A stretch of 13,709 bases of DNA from Anaerolineales bacterium (lineage in GTDB: Bacteria; Chloroflexota; Anaerolineae; Anaerolineales; E44-bin32): positions 1 through 13,709 of the forward strand of contig DAOUTT010000024.1 in assembly GCA_030668545.1 (NCBI GenBank). The letters are read 5' to 3'. The notes below the pieces were generated by a model. That model was not told the origin of the DNA. It was given only the letters and a program-made list of their open reading frames with translations, and made no database searches. The number at the start of each line of letters is the position of its first letter. Position 1 is the stretch's first letter. Made by a program: the position numbers and the translations under genes. This document shows positions 7,547 to 13,709 of this stretch, in pieces.

Positions 7547-8326
7547 TCAGGCTAGGAAAAACACCACCAGCAAAGCAATTGCGGCGAGGAATCCGGCGGC
7601 AGCAACAAAAAGCACCCGGACTTCATCCCATGGTCGCCGATCCACCAATTGGCCGTTTTCTCCCGTGGCCCAGACGGCCTCATATCGCGGCCCAAGGAAA
7701 AATGTGAGAGCAATGCCAGCCAGTAAGCCACCCAGGTGACCCCAATTGTCAATTCCAGGCATAAGGCCGAGGCCAAGGTTTAAAAGGGCCACAAGCACGA
7801 TCTGGCGCAATTGTATAAGACCAAAACGGCCGAATAGACCGCGGTGAAGGTACAAGAAAGCCCCTAACGACCCCAGTAGACCGAAAATTGCACCGGAAGC
7901 GCCGGCCGAGGGGTAGGGGCTGAAAGCCAGGCTAAGAATCACCCCCGCAATTCCGCAAAGCAAGTAAACCGCAACAAAACGAGCTGTGCCGAAGAAGCGC
8001 TCCACGGCCGGACCGATTGCATAGAGTGAGTACATATTGATTAAGACGTGGGGAATTGTGACGTGAAGGAACATGGGGGTGATGAAACGCCAGATTTCGC
8101 CCGAAAGGATTTCGGGACCGGATTTCGCCCCCATCTCTAACAACCAATCGAACTGAAATAACTCGACAGAAAGGAACTGTCCTAGAAAAACGACCAGGGT
8201 GATGGCGATTAAACTGTAAGTGCCCGGGAATTGTTTAAAGCCAGGGCGCGATCTCGCGGTTTGTGTGTTTGGCCTGGCGGGAGGAGCGGACTGGGCGTGC
8301 TCTTCCAGCGGGGGTTCTTGGGTCAT
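7547..8326 (-). CDS. Rhomboid family intramembrane serine protease
   Basis: A 259-residue polytopic membrane protein. The catalytic dyad is S144 in GASGAIFG (142-149) and H197 in NWGHLGG (194-200). Oxyanion-region residues H93 and N97 are present in 'HVLINMYSLYAIG'. The helix 1-2 loop carries 'GEIWRFITPMFLH' (76-88), equivalent to the conserved WR motif. Six core helices are followed by a soluble loop (about 212-236) and a seventh hydrophobic segment at 238-258, a 6+1 arrangement. The first ~33 residues are a proline-rich polar cytosolic extension. It should cleave transmembrane substrates within the membrane; the target is unknown. The start ATG overlaps the gmk stop (ATGA, 4 nt) and has AGGTG 5 nt upstream, so translation is coupled to gmk. 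Confidence 0.95.
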   Translation of the reverse strand: MTQEPPLEEHAQSAPPARPNTQTARSRPGFKQFPGTYSLIAITLVVFLGQFLSVELFQFDWLLEMGAKSGPEILSGEIWRFITPMFLHVTIPHVLINMYSLYAIGPAVERFFGTARFVAVYLLCGIAGVILSLAFSPYPSAGASGAIFGLLGSLGAFLYLHRGLFGRFGLIQLRQIVLVALLNLGLGLMPGIDNWGHLGGLLAGIALTFFLGPRYEAVWATGENGQLVDRRPWDEVRVLFVAAAGFLAAIALLVVFFLA

Positions 8327-8940
8327 AGCCGCACCTGTCTCGGATTCGTGCGGCGATGTTCGGAGGCGATGATCGCCAGAATAGCATCTACCGTTGCGTC
8401 GAGTTGATCGTCTGCGTTTACAACGTAGTAGTCGAAGAGTTCTACCTTGTGTAATTCCTCGCGTGCGGTTTCAATCCGCAGCTGAAGTTTCTCCTCGGAT
8501 TCCGTACGGCGCGCCTTCAAGCGGGCAATGAGCTCCCCCTCGTTCTGTGTGGATAGGAAGATCAACAATGCCTCGGGGTAAAGCTGGCAGATCGTTTCAG
8601 CGCCCTGTACGTCGATACGCATGATGACGTCCTGACCGCTGGCGAATGCTTCCCGCACTTGCTGTCTGGGAATCCCTTTGTGCTCGTCATAGACAAGAGC
8701 GTGTTCCAACAGCTCATCCCGTTCTATCATGGCGACGAACTCATCAGCGCTGACGAAGAAGTAATCGACTCCCTCAATTTCCCCTTTACGCTTCGGCCGT
8801 GAGGTTGCCGTGATCACAAAGTGGAAGGGTAGTTGGAGTTCCTTCATGCGCTGAAGAACGGTGTCCTTCCCAACTCCAGAAGGCCCGGATAGTACAATGA
8901 ACAAGGGCCGCTTTTGTTTATTGGCGAACTCACGATACAT
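8323..8940 (-). CDS. gmk: Guanylate kinase
   Basis: A 205-residue cytoplasmic enzyme that phosphorylates GMP to GDP with ATP. The P-loop GPSGVGKDT is at about 19-27. The GMP-binding region keeps both arginines in 'ATSRPKRKGE', then 'GVDYFFVS' and the LEHA acid. The lid and 'RIDVQGA' motif follow, and the protein ends with the usual helix. Where E. coli Gmk has 'GNYYGT', this protein has 'EHKGIPR', so the phosphate-contacting tyrosine is replaced. I recall the K-G-I-P form from a recognised subfamily that includes plant organellar and some cyanobacterial enzymes, so this is probably not a defect. A strong SD, GGGAGG, lies 9 nt before the ATG. The gene is divergent from fmdB and overlaps the rhomboid gene downstream. 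Confidence 0.96.
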   Translation of the reverse strand: MYREFANKQKRPLFIVLSGPSGVGKDTVLQRMKELQLPFHFVITATSRPKRKGEIEGVDYFFVSADEFVAMIERDELLEHALVYDEHKGIPRQQVREAFASGQDVIMRIDVQGAETICQLYPEALLIFLSTQNEGELIARLKARRTESEEKLQLRIETAREELHKVELFDYYVVNADDQLDATVDAILAIIASEHRRTNPRQVRL

Positions 8941-8943
8941 GTA

Positions 8944-8972
8944 TTGATACCTCCCAACGCGGTCAGTATAAT
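8944..8972 (+). promoter_or_regulatory. Near-consensus sigma70 promoter for fmdB, sharing its -10 with a gmk promoter
   Basis: TTGATA (8944-8949) is separated by exactly 17 nt from a perfect TATAAT (8967-8972). The predicted start near 8979 is just before the AGGAGG SD (8981-8986) and about 13 nt before the ATG at 8992. On the opposite strand TATACT occupies 8970-8965, overlapping the same bases, and would launch a gmk transcript at about 8958, just before its own GGGAGG SD (8955-8950). The minus-strand unit has no good -35. The fmdB -35 overlaps the gmk ribosome binding region, so the two directions may compete. Confidence 0.7.
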
Positions 8973-8991
8973 CTATTTACAGGAGGGCAAT

Positions 8992-9366
8992 ATGCCGACG
9001 TATGATTATACGTGCCGTGACTGTGGAAAGCACAACTCGATTTATCAGGCTTATGAGGAGTACGGTGTAGTTTCCGTTGTTTGTCAGTATTGTGGCGGCG
9101 AAAAGGTAGAACGAATTATTGGCAGAATTCGAGTTGCGCGCTCGGAAGATTCCCGGATTGAATCTCTAGCGGATCCGAGTGCATGGGGAGACTTCGACGA
9201 ATCCGATCCCCGATCGATGGCAAAGATGATGCGCAAAATGGGCAACGAAATGGGCGAGGAGATGCCGCCCGAATTTGATGAGGCTATCGACCGGCTGGAG
9301 TCTGGAGAAAGTCCGGACGAGATTGAGAAGAGCATGCCCGATCTAGGGATGAACGAGGGCTTTTAG
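8992..9366 (+). CDS. FmdB-family zinc ribbon protein with acidic, Met-rich tail
   Basis: A 124-residue protein beginning MPTYDYTC, the classic FmdB/CxxC start. Two cysteine pairs, C8-x2-C11 and C31-x2-C34, form a single zinc ribbon over residues 1-45, with 'ERIIGRIRV' as its closing strand. A further ~80 residues follow, with a 'MAKMMRKMGNEMGEEMPPEF' segment (76-95) and an acidic C-terminal stretch ending in 'GMNEGF'. FmdB proteins are named after a proposed regulator in methylotrophs, but their function is poorly defined. The start is set by a perfect AGGAGG 5 nt upstream and by the family N-terminus; an in-frame upstream start at 8914 would lie inside gmk and before the promoter. It stands alone on the plus strand between minus-strand blocks. 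Confidence 0.9.
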   Translation: MPTYDYTCRDCGKHNSIYQAYEEYGVVSVVCQYCGGEKVERIIGRIRVARSEDSRIESLADPSAWGDFDESDPRSMAKMMRKMGNEMGEEMPPEFDEAIDRLESGESPDEIEKSMPDLGMNEGF

Positions 9367-9426
9367 GCTGAAGCATCGACCGCAGTTAGCAACCATCCCT
9401 CTCGCCCCACCTTTTATTCTTGCTTT

Positions 9427-10062
9427 TCATCCTACTCTATTGAAGATCAAACGCACTCGTTTTGCGACGGCTAACCCGAGCTTCGTGTGTTCAGAAGCAT
9501 CAAGGTGAGAACCGTCAATTTCACTGGAGCGAACAATCTCACCGGTATTTAAAAATGCACAACCGAAATCCGCGGCGATCGACGCGTACCGCTCGGCAAA
9601 TAAGAGCGATTGAGTCACCGCACTCTCGAGGGCATCTGTCTCACCAGCATGGGATCCGATGGGCGGGGGAGCAAGGAGAAGAACAGCGGGGGCGCTGCCA
9701 CCAGGACCCGCATCGCTGTTGCGGATGATGTTTAATAAGACGTCGATCCCTTTGCCGACATCGTCCGGGGAAACAGACGATCTCATTAATAAATCATTGG
9801 TGCCCAACATCAGGATGACGAGGTCAAAGGGGTTGTGGTTTGCGAGCGCGGAGACGAGATCGGATTTACTTGTATTGAAGCCAGCGAACGGCTTTCCCTC
9901 AACAGCTGTTCTTCCGTTTTGGCCATCTTCGATTACCCGATAACGCTCACCCAGCTCTTTTTGCAGAACGCCTGGCCAGCGAATGTTCAGTGGATATCGC
10001 TCCCAGGTAGCCGGGTTAAATCCCCAAGTGTTGGAATCGCCGAAACACAATAATGTAACCAA
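9427..10062 (-). CDS. SGNH/GDSL hydrolase, arylesterase/acyltransferase-like
   Basis: A 211-residue SGNH hydrolase without a signal peptide. The catalytic serine is S10 in FGDSNTWG (8-15). The oxyanion residues are in block II ('EDGQNGRT', 45-52) and N89 of LGTND (86-90). The D183-x-x-H186 pair is in DGSHLD. The segments 'RWPGVL', 'APPPIG' and the block II pattern resemble the Mycobacterium smegmatis acyltransferase (MsAcT) and related arylesterases rather than the lipid-specific TesA type. It should hydrolyse or transfer short acyl esters; the natural substrate is unknown. No ATG is available. TTG at 10062 is preferred because GAAGGG sits 8 nt upstream; a TTG at 10068 would add two residues but crowd the SD. 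It lies 116 nt downstream of tmk on the same strand and converges on fmdB. Confidence 0.88.
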   Translation of the reverse strand: MVTLLCFGDSNTWGFNPATWERYPLNIRWPGVLQKELGERYRVIEDGQNGRTAVEGKPFAGFNTSKSDLVSALANHNPFDLVILMLGTNDLLMRSSVSPDDVGKGIDVLLNIIRNSDAGPGGSAPAVLLLAPPPIGSHAGETDALESAVTQSLLFAERYASIAADFGCAFLNTGEIVRSSEIDGSHLDASEHTKLGLAVAKRVRLIFNRVG

Positions 10063-10102
10063 TCTCAAAGCCCTTCTTTGAAGTTGCTTCTCTTAGCTTA
10101 AG

Positions 10103-10133
10103 GGCGCTGCGCCGCGGGAGTATCCCGCCCGGC
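10103..10133. repeat. Tandem inverted repeats between tmk and the SGNH gene
   Basis: Two adjacent dyads occupy the tmk-SGNH gap. GGCGC-T-GCGCC spans 10103-10113, and GCGGGA-GTA-TCCCGC spans 10114-10128, a 6-bp stem with a three-base loop. A flanking GCC/GGC pair could extend the second with a two-base bulge. No T-run follows on the minus strand, so this is not a canonical intrinsic terminator for tmk. It may be an attenuating or mRNA-processing hairpin, or chance in GC-rich DNA. Confidence 0.35.
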
Positions 10134-10178
10134 TATCATCTGAAATGAGGGTATGAGTCCGCGAGGATGGATTCCCGC

Positions 10179-10820
10179 CTATTTATCCGCATCCGTTGGC
10201 TCAGCCTTTAAGCGCGCCATCACCGCGTGCCGGACTTCATCTTGTAGAGCATCAAAGGATTGCTCCGCGTTGAGGATTACCCAACGGTCCGGAGTCTCGG
10301 CTGCCAATTTGAGGTAACCGCGACGTACGCGGCGGTGGAAGTCGATATCGTACGCGTCCATGCGGTTCCAATTTCCGTCAGCCTCGCGGCGGCGCAATCC
10401 TTCTTCAACGGGGAGATCGAGCAACAGCGTGAGATCAGGGGCGAGGCCGCTGGTTGCAAAGTTGGTGATCGTCTTTAGTATTTCCAATGGTAAGCGTTGG
10501 CCATATCCCTGATAGGCCAGTGAAGAGTCAAAAAACCGGTCAGAGATGACGGTCAGGCCGTTTTCCAGATTGGTGCGAATAATCTCGGCAATGTGCTGCG
10601 CGCGTGAAGCGGAGAAGAGCAGGAACTCTGTGCGCGCATCCATGTCGGTATTCTCAAGCTCCATAATCACATTGCGGATCTGATCTCCTATTGGAGAACC
10701 GCCAGGCTCACGGGTGAGCAGAACCTCGATGTTGTCGGCGCGCAGGTACTCTGCAAGGCATTGTGCCTGCGATGATTTTCCCCCTCCGTCCGGTCCCTCC
10801 AAAGTGATAAATAGATTCAA
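10179..10820 (-). CDS. tmk: Thymidylate kinase (dTMP kinase)
   Basis: A 213-residue cytoplasmic enzyme converting dTMP to dTDP with ATP. The P-loop EGPDGGGKSSQ is at 8-18 with K15. TREPGG is at 36-41. The thymidylate-binding 'SDRFFDSSLAYQGYG' is at 93-107, with F96 in place of the usual tyrosine of the DRY motif. The lid region 'RRREADGNWNRMD' is at 143-155. The G-rich P-loop without an arginine, together with arginines in the lid, fits the E. coli-like (type II) arrangement. The start is TTG, overlapping the upstream stop as TTGA, with GAGGA 10 nt upstream inside the R3H gene, so translation is coupled. It belongs to the pdxT-GNAT-R3H-tmk unit. Confidence 0.96.
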   Translation of the reverse strand: MNLFITLEGPDGGGKSSQAQCLAEYLRADNIEVLLTREPGGSPIGDQIRNVIMELENTDMDARTEFLLFSASRAQHIAEIIRTNLENGLTVISDRFFDSSLAYQGYGQRLPLEILKTITNFATSGLAPDLTLLLDLPVEEGLRRREADGNWNRMDAYDIDFHRRVRRGYLKLAAETPDRWVILNAEQSFDALQDEVRHAVMARLKAEPTDADK

Positions 10821-12412
10821 TTGCGAAAAATCCTCACGCGTCTATGTGGTTCCTTCCCATAGGAATGTGAAACCAGGTTTGCCTGGCGAGCCATCTGATG
10901 CTGTAGCCGGCGAATGTAGGACGATGTGGGCGAGAGATCGATAGAGCGAGTGCCATCGAGCACCCTCTGTATTGCGCTGTTCGTCTCCTCAAGAGCCTTA
11001 TCCATGGATGGGTCGTCGTAGCTTGATGAGCGTAAATTGTAGAGGTCAATCAGAAAACCCTCCATCTGAGCGACGGTATTGGAGCGCAGAACATAAATCG
11101 GCATCCGCCGCGTTTCTGCGTCTTTGATAACTCGAGGGCGCTTACGAAAATTGGATCTCAGGGTAACAAGCACCTCCGCATCACCCAGAGAATCTGCAAG
11201 AACCGAGGGTACGCCAAGGCGTTTGGATGCCTGGCGCAGGCGATTGCGGGCAACACCGAAGGGAAAGATGCGGATTGGAGCCAGGGGCTTTCCGGGCATG
11301 TGGGGTGCCGTTGGTGAATAAGGTAGCCCATCTGTGTTGTTCTGTGGAGCGGTGGGAAGTGCGGTCTGCCGCCGATATCCGGATTGCGGAGCGCGGTTGG
11401 CGGAGGTTGACGCCCTGGGTATTTCAATTTTTATTTCACCGTCTTTGTCGCGGTAACGCACTTCTGGATGCAGAGGTCGACCTCGCAGCATGGCATCGAC
11501 GGCAACAGAGACATCGTGGTGGACAGCTAATCGTTCGCGATCCAGAATCTCTACCAACACGTTAAAGGTCGGCGCTGCGCGGCGCTCAAGAACTGTTTTT
11601 TGTGTGCCGCGGCGACGAGCTTCTTCGTCTGAAAGAGTCACGGACTCTATACCGCCGATTAGATCAGAGAGGGTTGGGTTCAACAATAAATTCTCGAGCG
11701 TGTTCCCGTGGGCGGTGCCGATTAGTTGGACGCCGCGCTCAGCGATCGTGCGTGCCGCTATTGCCTCAAGCTCGCGCCCGATCTCGTCGATCACAATAAC
11801 CTCGGGATTGTGGTTCTCCACGGCCTCGATCATAACCTCGTGCTGAAGCGTAGGTTCTCGCACCTGCATGCGACGAGCGCGACCTATCGCCGGGTGTGGA
11901 ACGTCGCCGTCCCCGGCGATTTCGTTGGAAGTATCGACGATGACGACCCGCTTCTCCTCCGCCAGGATGCGCGCTGCTTCGCGCAGCATCGTCGTTTTAC
12001 CAACAGCTGGGCGACCGAGGAGAAGGACGCTGGTTCCGCTCGTGATGAAATCCTGGACAATGTCGATTGTTCCGTAAACAGCTCGGCCTACACGGCAGGT
12101 GAGGCCGATAATTTCCCTGTGCCGGTTGCGAATGGCTGAGATACGGTGCAAGGTGCGCTCGATGCCGGCGCGGTTGTCAGCATCGTAGTCGCTGATGCGG
12201 GACACGACATAATCGATCTCTGTTGCAGTTACCTCTCGTTCGTTGAGCTCAATCTCAACGTCTGTGAAGCGTGCAGTGGGCGTGCGGCCCAGATCGAGGA
12301 TGATCTCCAGTAGGTCATCGGGACGGTTGATCTTCTCAAGCGCAGCGGTGATTTCGGGCGGCAGGACCCTGAGGAGGTCGGTTAAGTTATCGGTAATGCG
12401 TTTCTGGGTCAT
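10817..12412 (-). CDS. AAA ATPase with C-terminal R3H domain (Ycf45/SpoIIIAA-like)
   Basis: A 531-residue protein in three parts. Residues 1-330 form a SpoIIIAA/secretion-ATPase-like module with Walker A GRPAVGKTT (133-141), 'VDTSNEIAGDGD' (159-170), Walker B VIVIDE (205-210) and 'IGTAHGNTLENL' (231-242), a sensor-like segment. A Pro/Ser/Thr-rich linker spans about 333-378. A second globular region (379-460) begins 'IRIFPFGVARNRL', as in plastid/cyanobacterial Ycf45. The C-terminus holds the R3H signature R501-x3-H505 (RRLQH) followed by 'LVSHSYGKEPHRRVRIFR', expected to bind single-stranded nucleic acid. The family is widespread yet has no established function. The ATG overlaps the upstream stop (ATGA) with no SD, so it depends on coupling; its 3' end overlaps tmk by 4 nt. 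Confidence 0.93.
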   Translation of the reverse strand: MTQKRITDNLTDLLRVLPPEITAALEKINRPDDLLEIILDLGRTPTARFTDVEIELNEREVTATEIDYVVSRISDYDADNRAGIERTLHRISAIRNRHREIIGLTCRVGRAVYGTIDIVQDFITSGTSVLLLGRPAVGKTTMLREAARILAEEKRVVIVDTSNEIAGDGDVPHPAIGRARRMQVREPTLQHEVMIEAVENHNPEVIVIDEIGRELEAIAARTIAERGVQLIGTAHGNTLENLLLNPTLSDLIGGIESVTLSDEEARRRGTQKTVLERRAAPTFNVLVEILDRERLAVHHDVSVAVDAMLRGRPLHPEVRYRDKDGEIKIEIPRASTSANRAPQSGYRRQTALPTAPQNNTDGLPYSPTAPHMPGKPLAPIRIFPFGVARNRLRQASKRLGVPSVLADSLGDAEVLVTLRSNFRKRPRVIKDAETRRMPIYVLRSNTVAQMEGFLIDLYNLRSSSYDDPSMDKALEETNSAIQRVLDGTRSIDLSPTSSYIRRLQHQMARQANLVSHSYGKEPHRRVRIFRN

Positions 12413-13383
12413 AGGCTGTGTGTTTTATTCGCTGTGGATTTGTGATGAAGGATGTTGGCAAAAGGCGCCGATGGCTCAGGTTGCGTCCCATCGAGCGCTG
12501 GAATCTTGCCTAGGACTGGCCGGCGGATTGGGATGGCGAGGCGCTTAACCATTACGGCCTGGTTGCTGCATGGCTCGAAACCGAGTTGTTTGAGCGATTG
12601 GCTTAGGCCTCCCTGGTAAGAACGAACGCAGATAAAAAGTGGGTAGCTTTGGCTGGGTGAGAAGCCGAGAAGGAATCCCGACAAAAGATTATCGTCTAAT
12701 TCGGCCGCGGGGTGGAAATATGGCTGCACCCAGGTACCTTGTGGTCCTCGCTCAAGGTCCAAGAAACCGAGCAACTCACCTTGTGACCAGTATACAAGGC
12801 CTCGTTCATAACGGGAGGGAGGAGGCTCCACTTGCTGGACTAGGGCTGGCACGAGATTGGTGTATAGACTTTGAATCGCTATGTAGTCGCGGTCTGTGGC
12901 AGAACGCCAGATTTCCTCATCTGGAACTGTTTTGCCTTCGACAATGCTATCAAGACGAAATATCCGTTGGCGGGAATAGATAGCGAAACCTGCTGCGTGC
13001 AAACTATCAAAGGCGGGGTCGCTCTCATCGATCTCGGCGATTAATACGGGTGCGCCCCGTTCTCCGGCCATATGAGCCATTGCTTCTAGTAGGCTGGTGC
13101 CTTCTGGTCTGGAGAGAATCTCGCGCGGGCTGATACAAACCAACCGTGCAGGAAGTTGATTGTTGCGAATTAGAAACTGGCCGACTGCCGACAATTCGCC
13201 GGAATTGTCAGCTCGGGAAACCAGGGTACAAACGTTGCCGCCTGGGATGAGCGTACTTAACGGTGTGTGCCTAAGTGCAGGTGCACCGCGAGTAAACATG
13301 AGCCTGGTGTCGAGGCACATCCCGCGATTGCGGAGTCGGTGCAAGAGTATTAGGTCGCGCCAATCATACGGACGAATCGTCAT
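12409..13383 (-). CDS. Putative GNAT-like acetyltransferase, function unknown
   Basis: A 324-residue soluble protein that resembles two degenerate GNAT-type lobes. The first (about 1-145) opens 'MTIRPYDWRDLILLHRLR', a GNAT-like beta1-alpha1 start, and carries 'EGTSLLEAMAHMAGERGAPVL' pieces (94-114) and 'LHAAGFAIYSRQRIFRL' (128-144), the usual '..LGF....' end strand. The second (about 158-282) has 'WRSATDRDYIAIQSLY' and 'LKQLGFEPCSNQAVMVKRL' (264-282). A canonical Q/RxxGxG/A acetyl-CoA loop is not clear in either lobe, so activity is uncertain. A ~40-residue polar tail rich in Pro, His and Ser ends the protein. It starts 3 nt after pdxT without an SD and overlaps the R3H ATPase start by 4 nt, so the two may act together. 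The family call is moderate. Confidence 0.6.
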   Translation of the reverse strand: MTIRPYDWRDLILLHRLRNRGMCLDTRLMFTRGAPALRHTPLSTLIPGGNVCTLVSRADNSGELSAVGQFLIRNNQLPARLVCISPREILSRPEGTSLLEAMAHMAGERGAPVLIAEIDESDPAFDSLHAAGFAIYSRQRIFRLDSIVEGKTVPDEEIWRSATDRDYIAIQSLYTNLVPALVQQVEPPPSRYERGLVYWSQGELLGFLDLERGPQGTWVQPYFHPAAELDDNLLSGFLLGFSPSQSYPLFICVRSYQGGLSQSLKQLGFEPCSNQAVMVKRLAIPIRRPVLGKIPALDGTQPEPSAPFANILHHKSTANKTHSL

Positions 13384-13386
13384 AGA

Positions 13387-13709
13387 TCACGTTTTCATAA
13401 GGGACAGGAAATAACGGTGGAAGCGGTCGTCCCCGGTCAATTCCGGGTGAAAGCTTGTGGCAAGGAAATGTCCCTGCTTTGCAGCAATGATAATGCCATT
13501 TTCTTTGCTGTTGGGCAAGTGGGCGAGAATATCAACCTCGGGCCCGACGCGAGCGATGAGGGGCGCACGAATGAATATCGCCGGGAATGGTGTCTTGGCA
13601 TCCTCCAGGGCAGCCACGTGGATATCAGACTCAAAGCTATCGGCCTGGCGACCGAAGGCGTTGCGTTCGACCGTGATATCCATCAATCCTAATAAATGCT
13701 GTCGTTCTA
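13387..13709 (-). CDS. pdxT: Pyridoxal 5'-phosphate synthase glutaminase subunit, C-terminal part (cut by window edge)
   Basis: About 106 residues of the C-terminal half are visible and the frame continues open to the window edge, beginning ERQHLLGLMDITV. The block 'ITVERNAFGRQADSFE', then 'FIRAPLI' and 'FHPELTGDDRFH', is diagnostic of PdxT. The H and E of 'FHPEL' are two members of the Cys-His-Glu glutaminase triad; the cysteine lies outside. PdxT releases ammonia from glutamine and feeds PdxS to make PLP in the cytoplasm. pdxS is expected upstream, beyond the edge, but is not visible. A short reading starting at 13686 is not the true start because the homology extends beyond it. It is the first visible gene of the minus-strand operon, 3 nt before the GNAT-like gene. 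Confidence 0.93.
   Translation of the reverse strand, partial: ERQHLLGLMDITVERNAFGRQADSFESDIHVAALEDAKTPFPAIFIRAPLIARVGPEVDILAHLPNSKENGIIIAAKQGHFLATSFHPELTGDDRFHRYFLSLMKT

Noticed and set aside
8914..8991. Extended start for the FmdB protein, adding 26 residues
   Set aside because: The added part overlaps the gmk coding start and precedes the near-consensus promoter and AGGAGG. The family N-terminus MPTYDYTC begins at 8992.
9367..9426. T-rich stretch (CCTTTTATTCTTGCTTTT) after fmdB as a terminator
   Set aside because: No stem of useful length precedes the T-rich run, so an intrinsic terminator cannot be supported.
13387..13686. A complete 99-residue protein starting at TTG 13686
   Set aside because: The PdxT homology continues upstream in the same open frame (ERQHLLGLMDITV), so this is the C-terminal part of a longer gene cut by the window edge.

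Overview
The window reads as a chromosomal segment of a free-living bacterium, most likely a member of the Chloroflexota (an uncultured marine or soil lineage of the Dehalococcoidia/SAR202 or Anaerolineae type). This is inferred from recognisable protein styles: a TIGR03617-like F420-dependent luciferase-like oxidoreductase, an FmdB zinc ribbon with an acidic/Met-rich tail, an M19 dipeptidase starting close to 'VDGHEDLAWN', and an AAA ATPase fused to R3H (Ycf45/SpoIIIAA-like) beside thymidylate kinase. No 16S or other decisive marker is present, so the phylum is tentative. Base composition looks even (low-to-mid 50s % GC by eye). I see no phage, IS element, CRISPR array, tRNA or rRNA.

Layout. 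Positions 1-1207 (minus strand): the N-terminus of a formate/nitrite transporter, then an EamA-type drug/metabolite exporter. A short divergent promoter region follows. Positions 1303-6208 (plus strand): lipA closed by a clear intrinsic terminator, a YcbL/glyoxalase-II-like metallo-beta-lactamase hydrolase, a hotdog thioesterase, then a compact trio of F420-dependent oxidoreductase, M19 dipeptidase (stop and start overlapping) and a four-helix membrane protein. Positions 6371-8940 (minus strand): guanylate kinase, a rhomboid protease overlapping it by 4 nt, and a type-2 ferredoxin-NADP reductase. A single small plus-strand gene, fmdB, is divergent from gmk. Positions 9427-13709 (minus strand): the C-terminal half of pdxT (cut by the window edge), a GNAT-like protein, the R3H ATPase, tmk and an SGNH hydrolase. 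In this block pdxT and the GNAT gene are 3 nt apart and the next two junctions overlap by 4 nt, which suggests one transcript.

Functionally this is mostly housekeeping: cofactor synthesis (lipoate, PLP), nucleotide kinases and redox. Accessory hydrolases and transporters make up the rest. The points most worth a second look are: (i) two divergent gene pairs whose intergenic regions each centre on an AGTATA(A/C)T element that can serve as a -10 box on both strands, predicting a leaderless or near-leaderless message for EamA and leaders of about 13-20 nt for gmk/fmdB; (ii) the uncharacterised pair GNAT-like protein/R3H ATPase locked between pdxT and tmk; (iii) the conserved-looking tail on the FmdB protein; and (iv) the translationally coupled F420 oxidoreductase/dipeptidase/membrane-protein trio. 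I did not find convincing evidence of a wholly new system.
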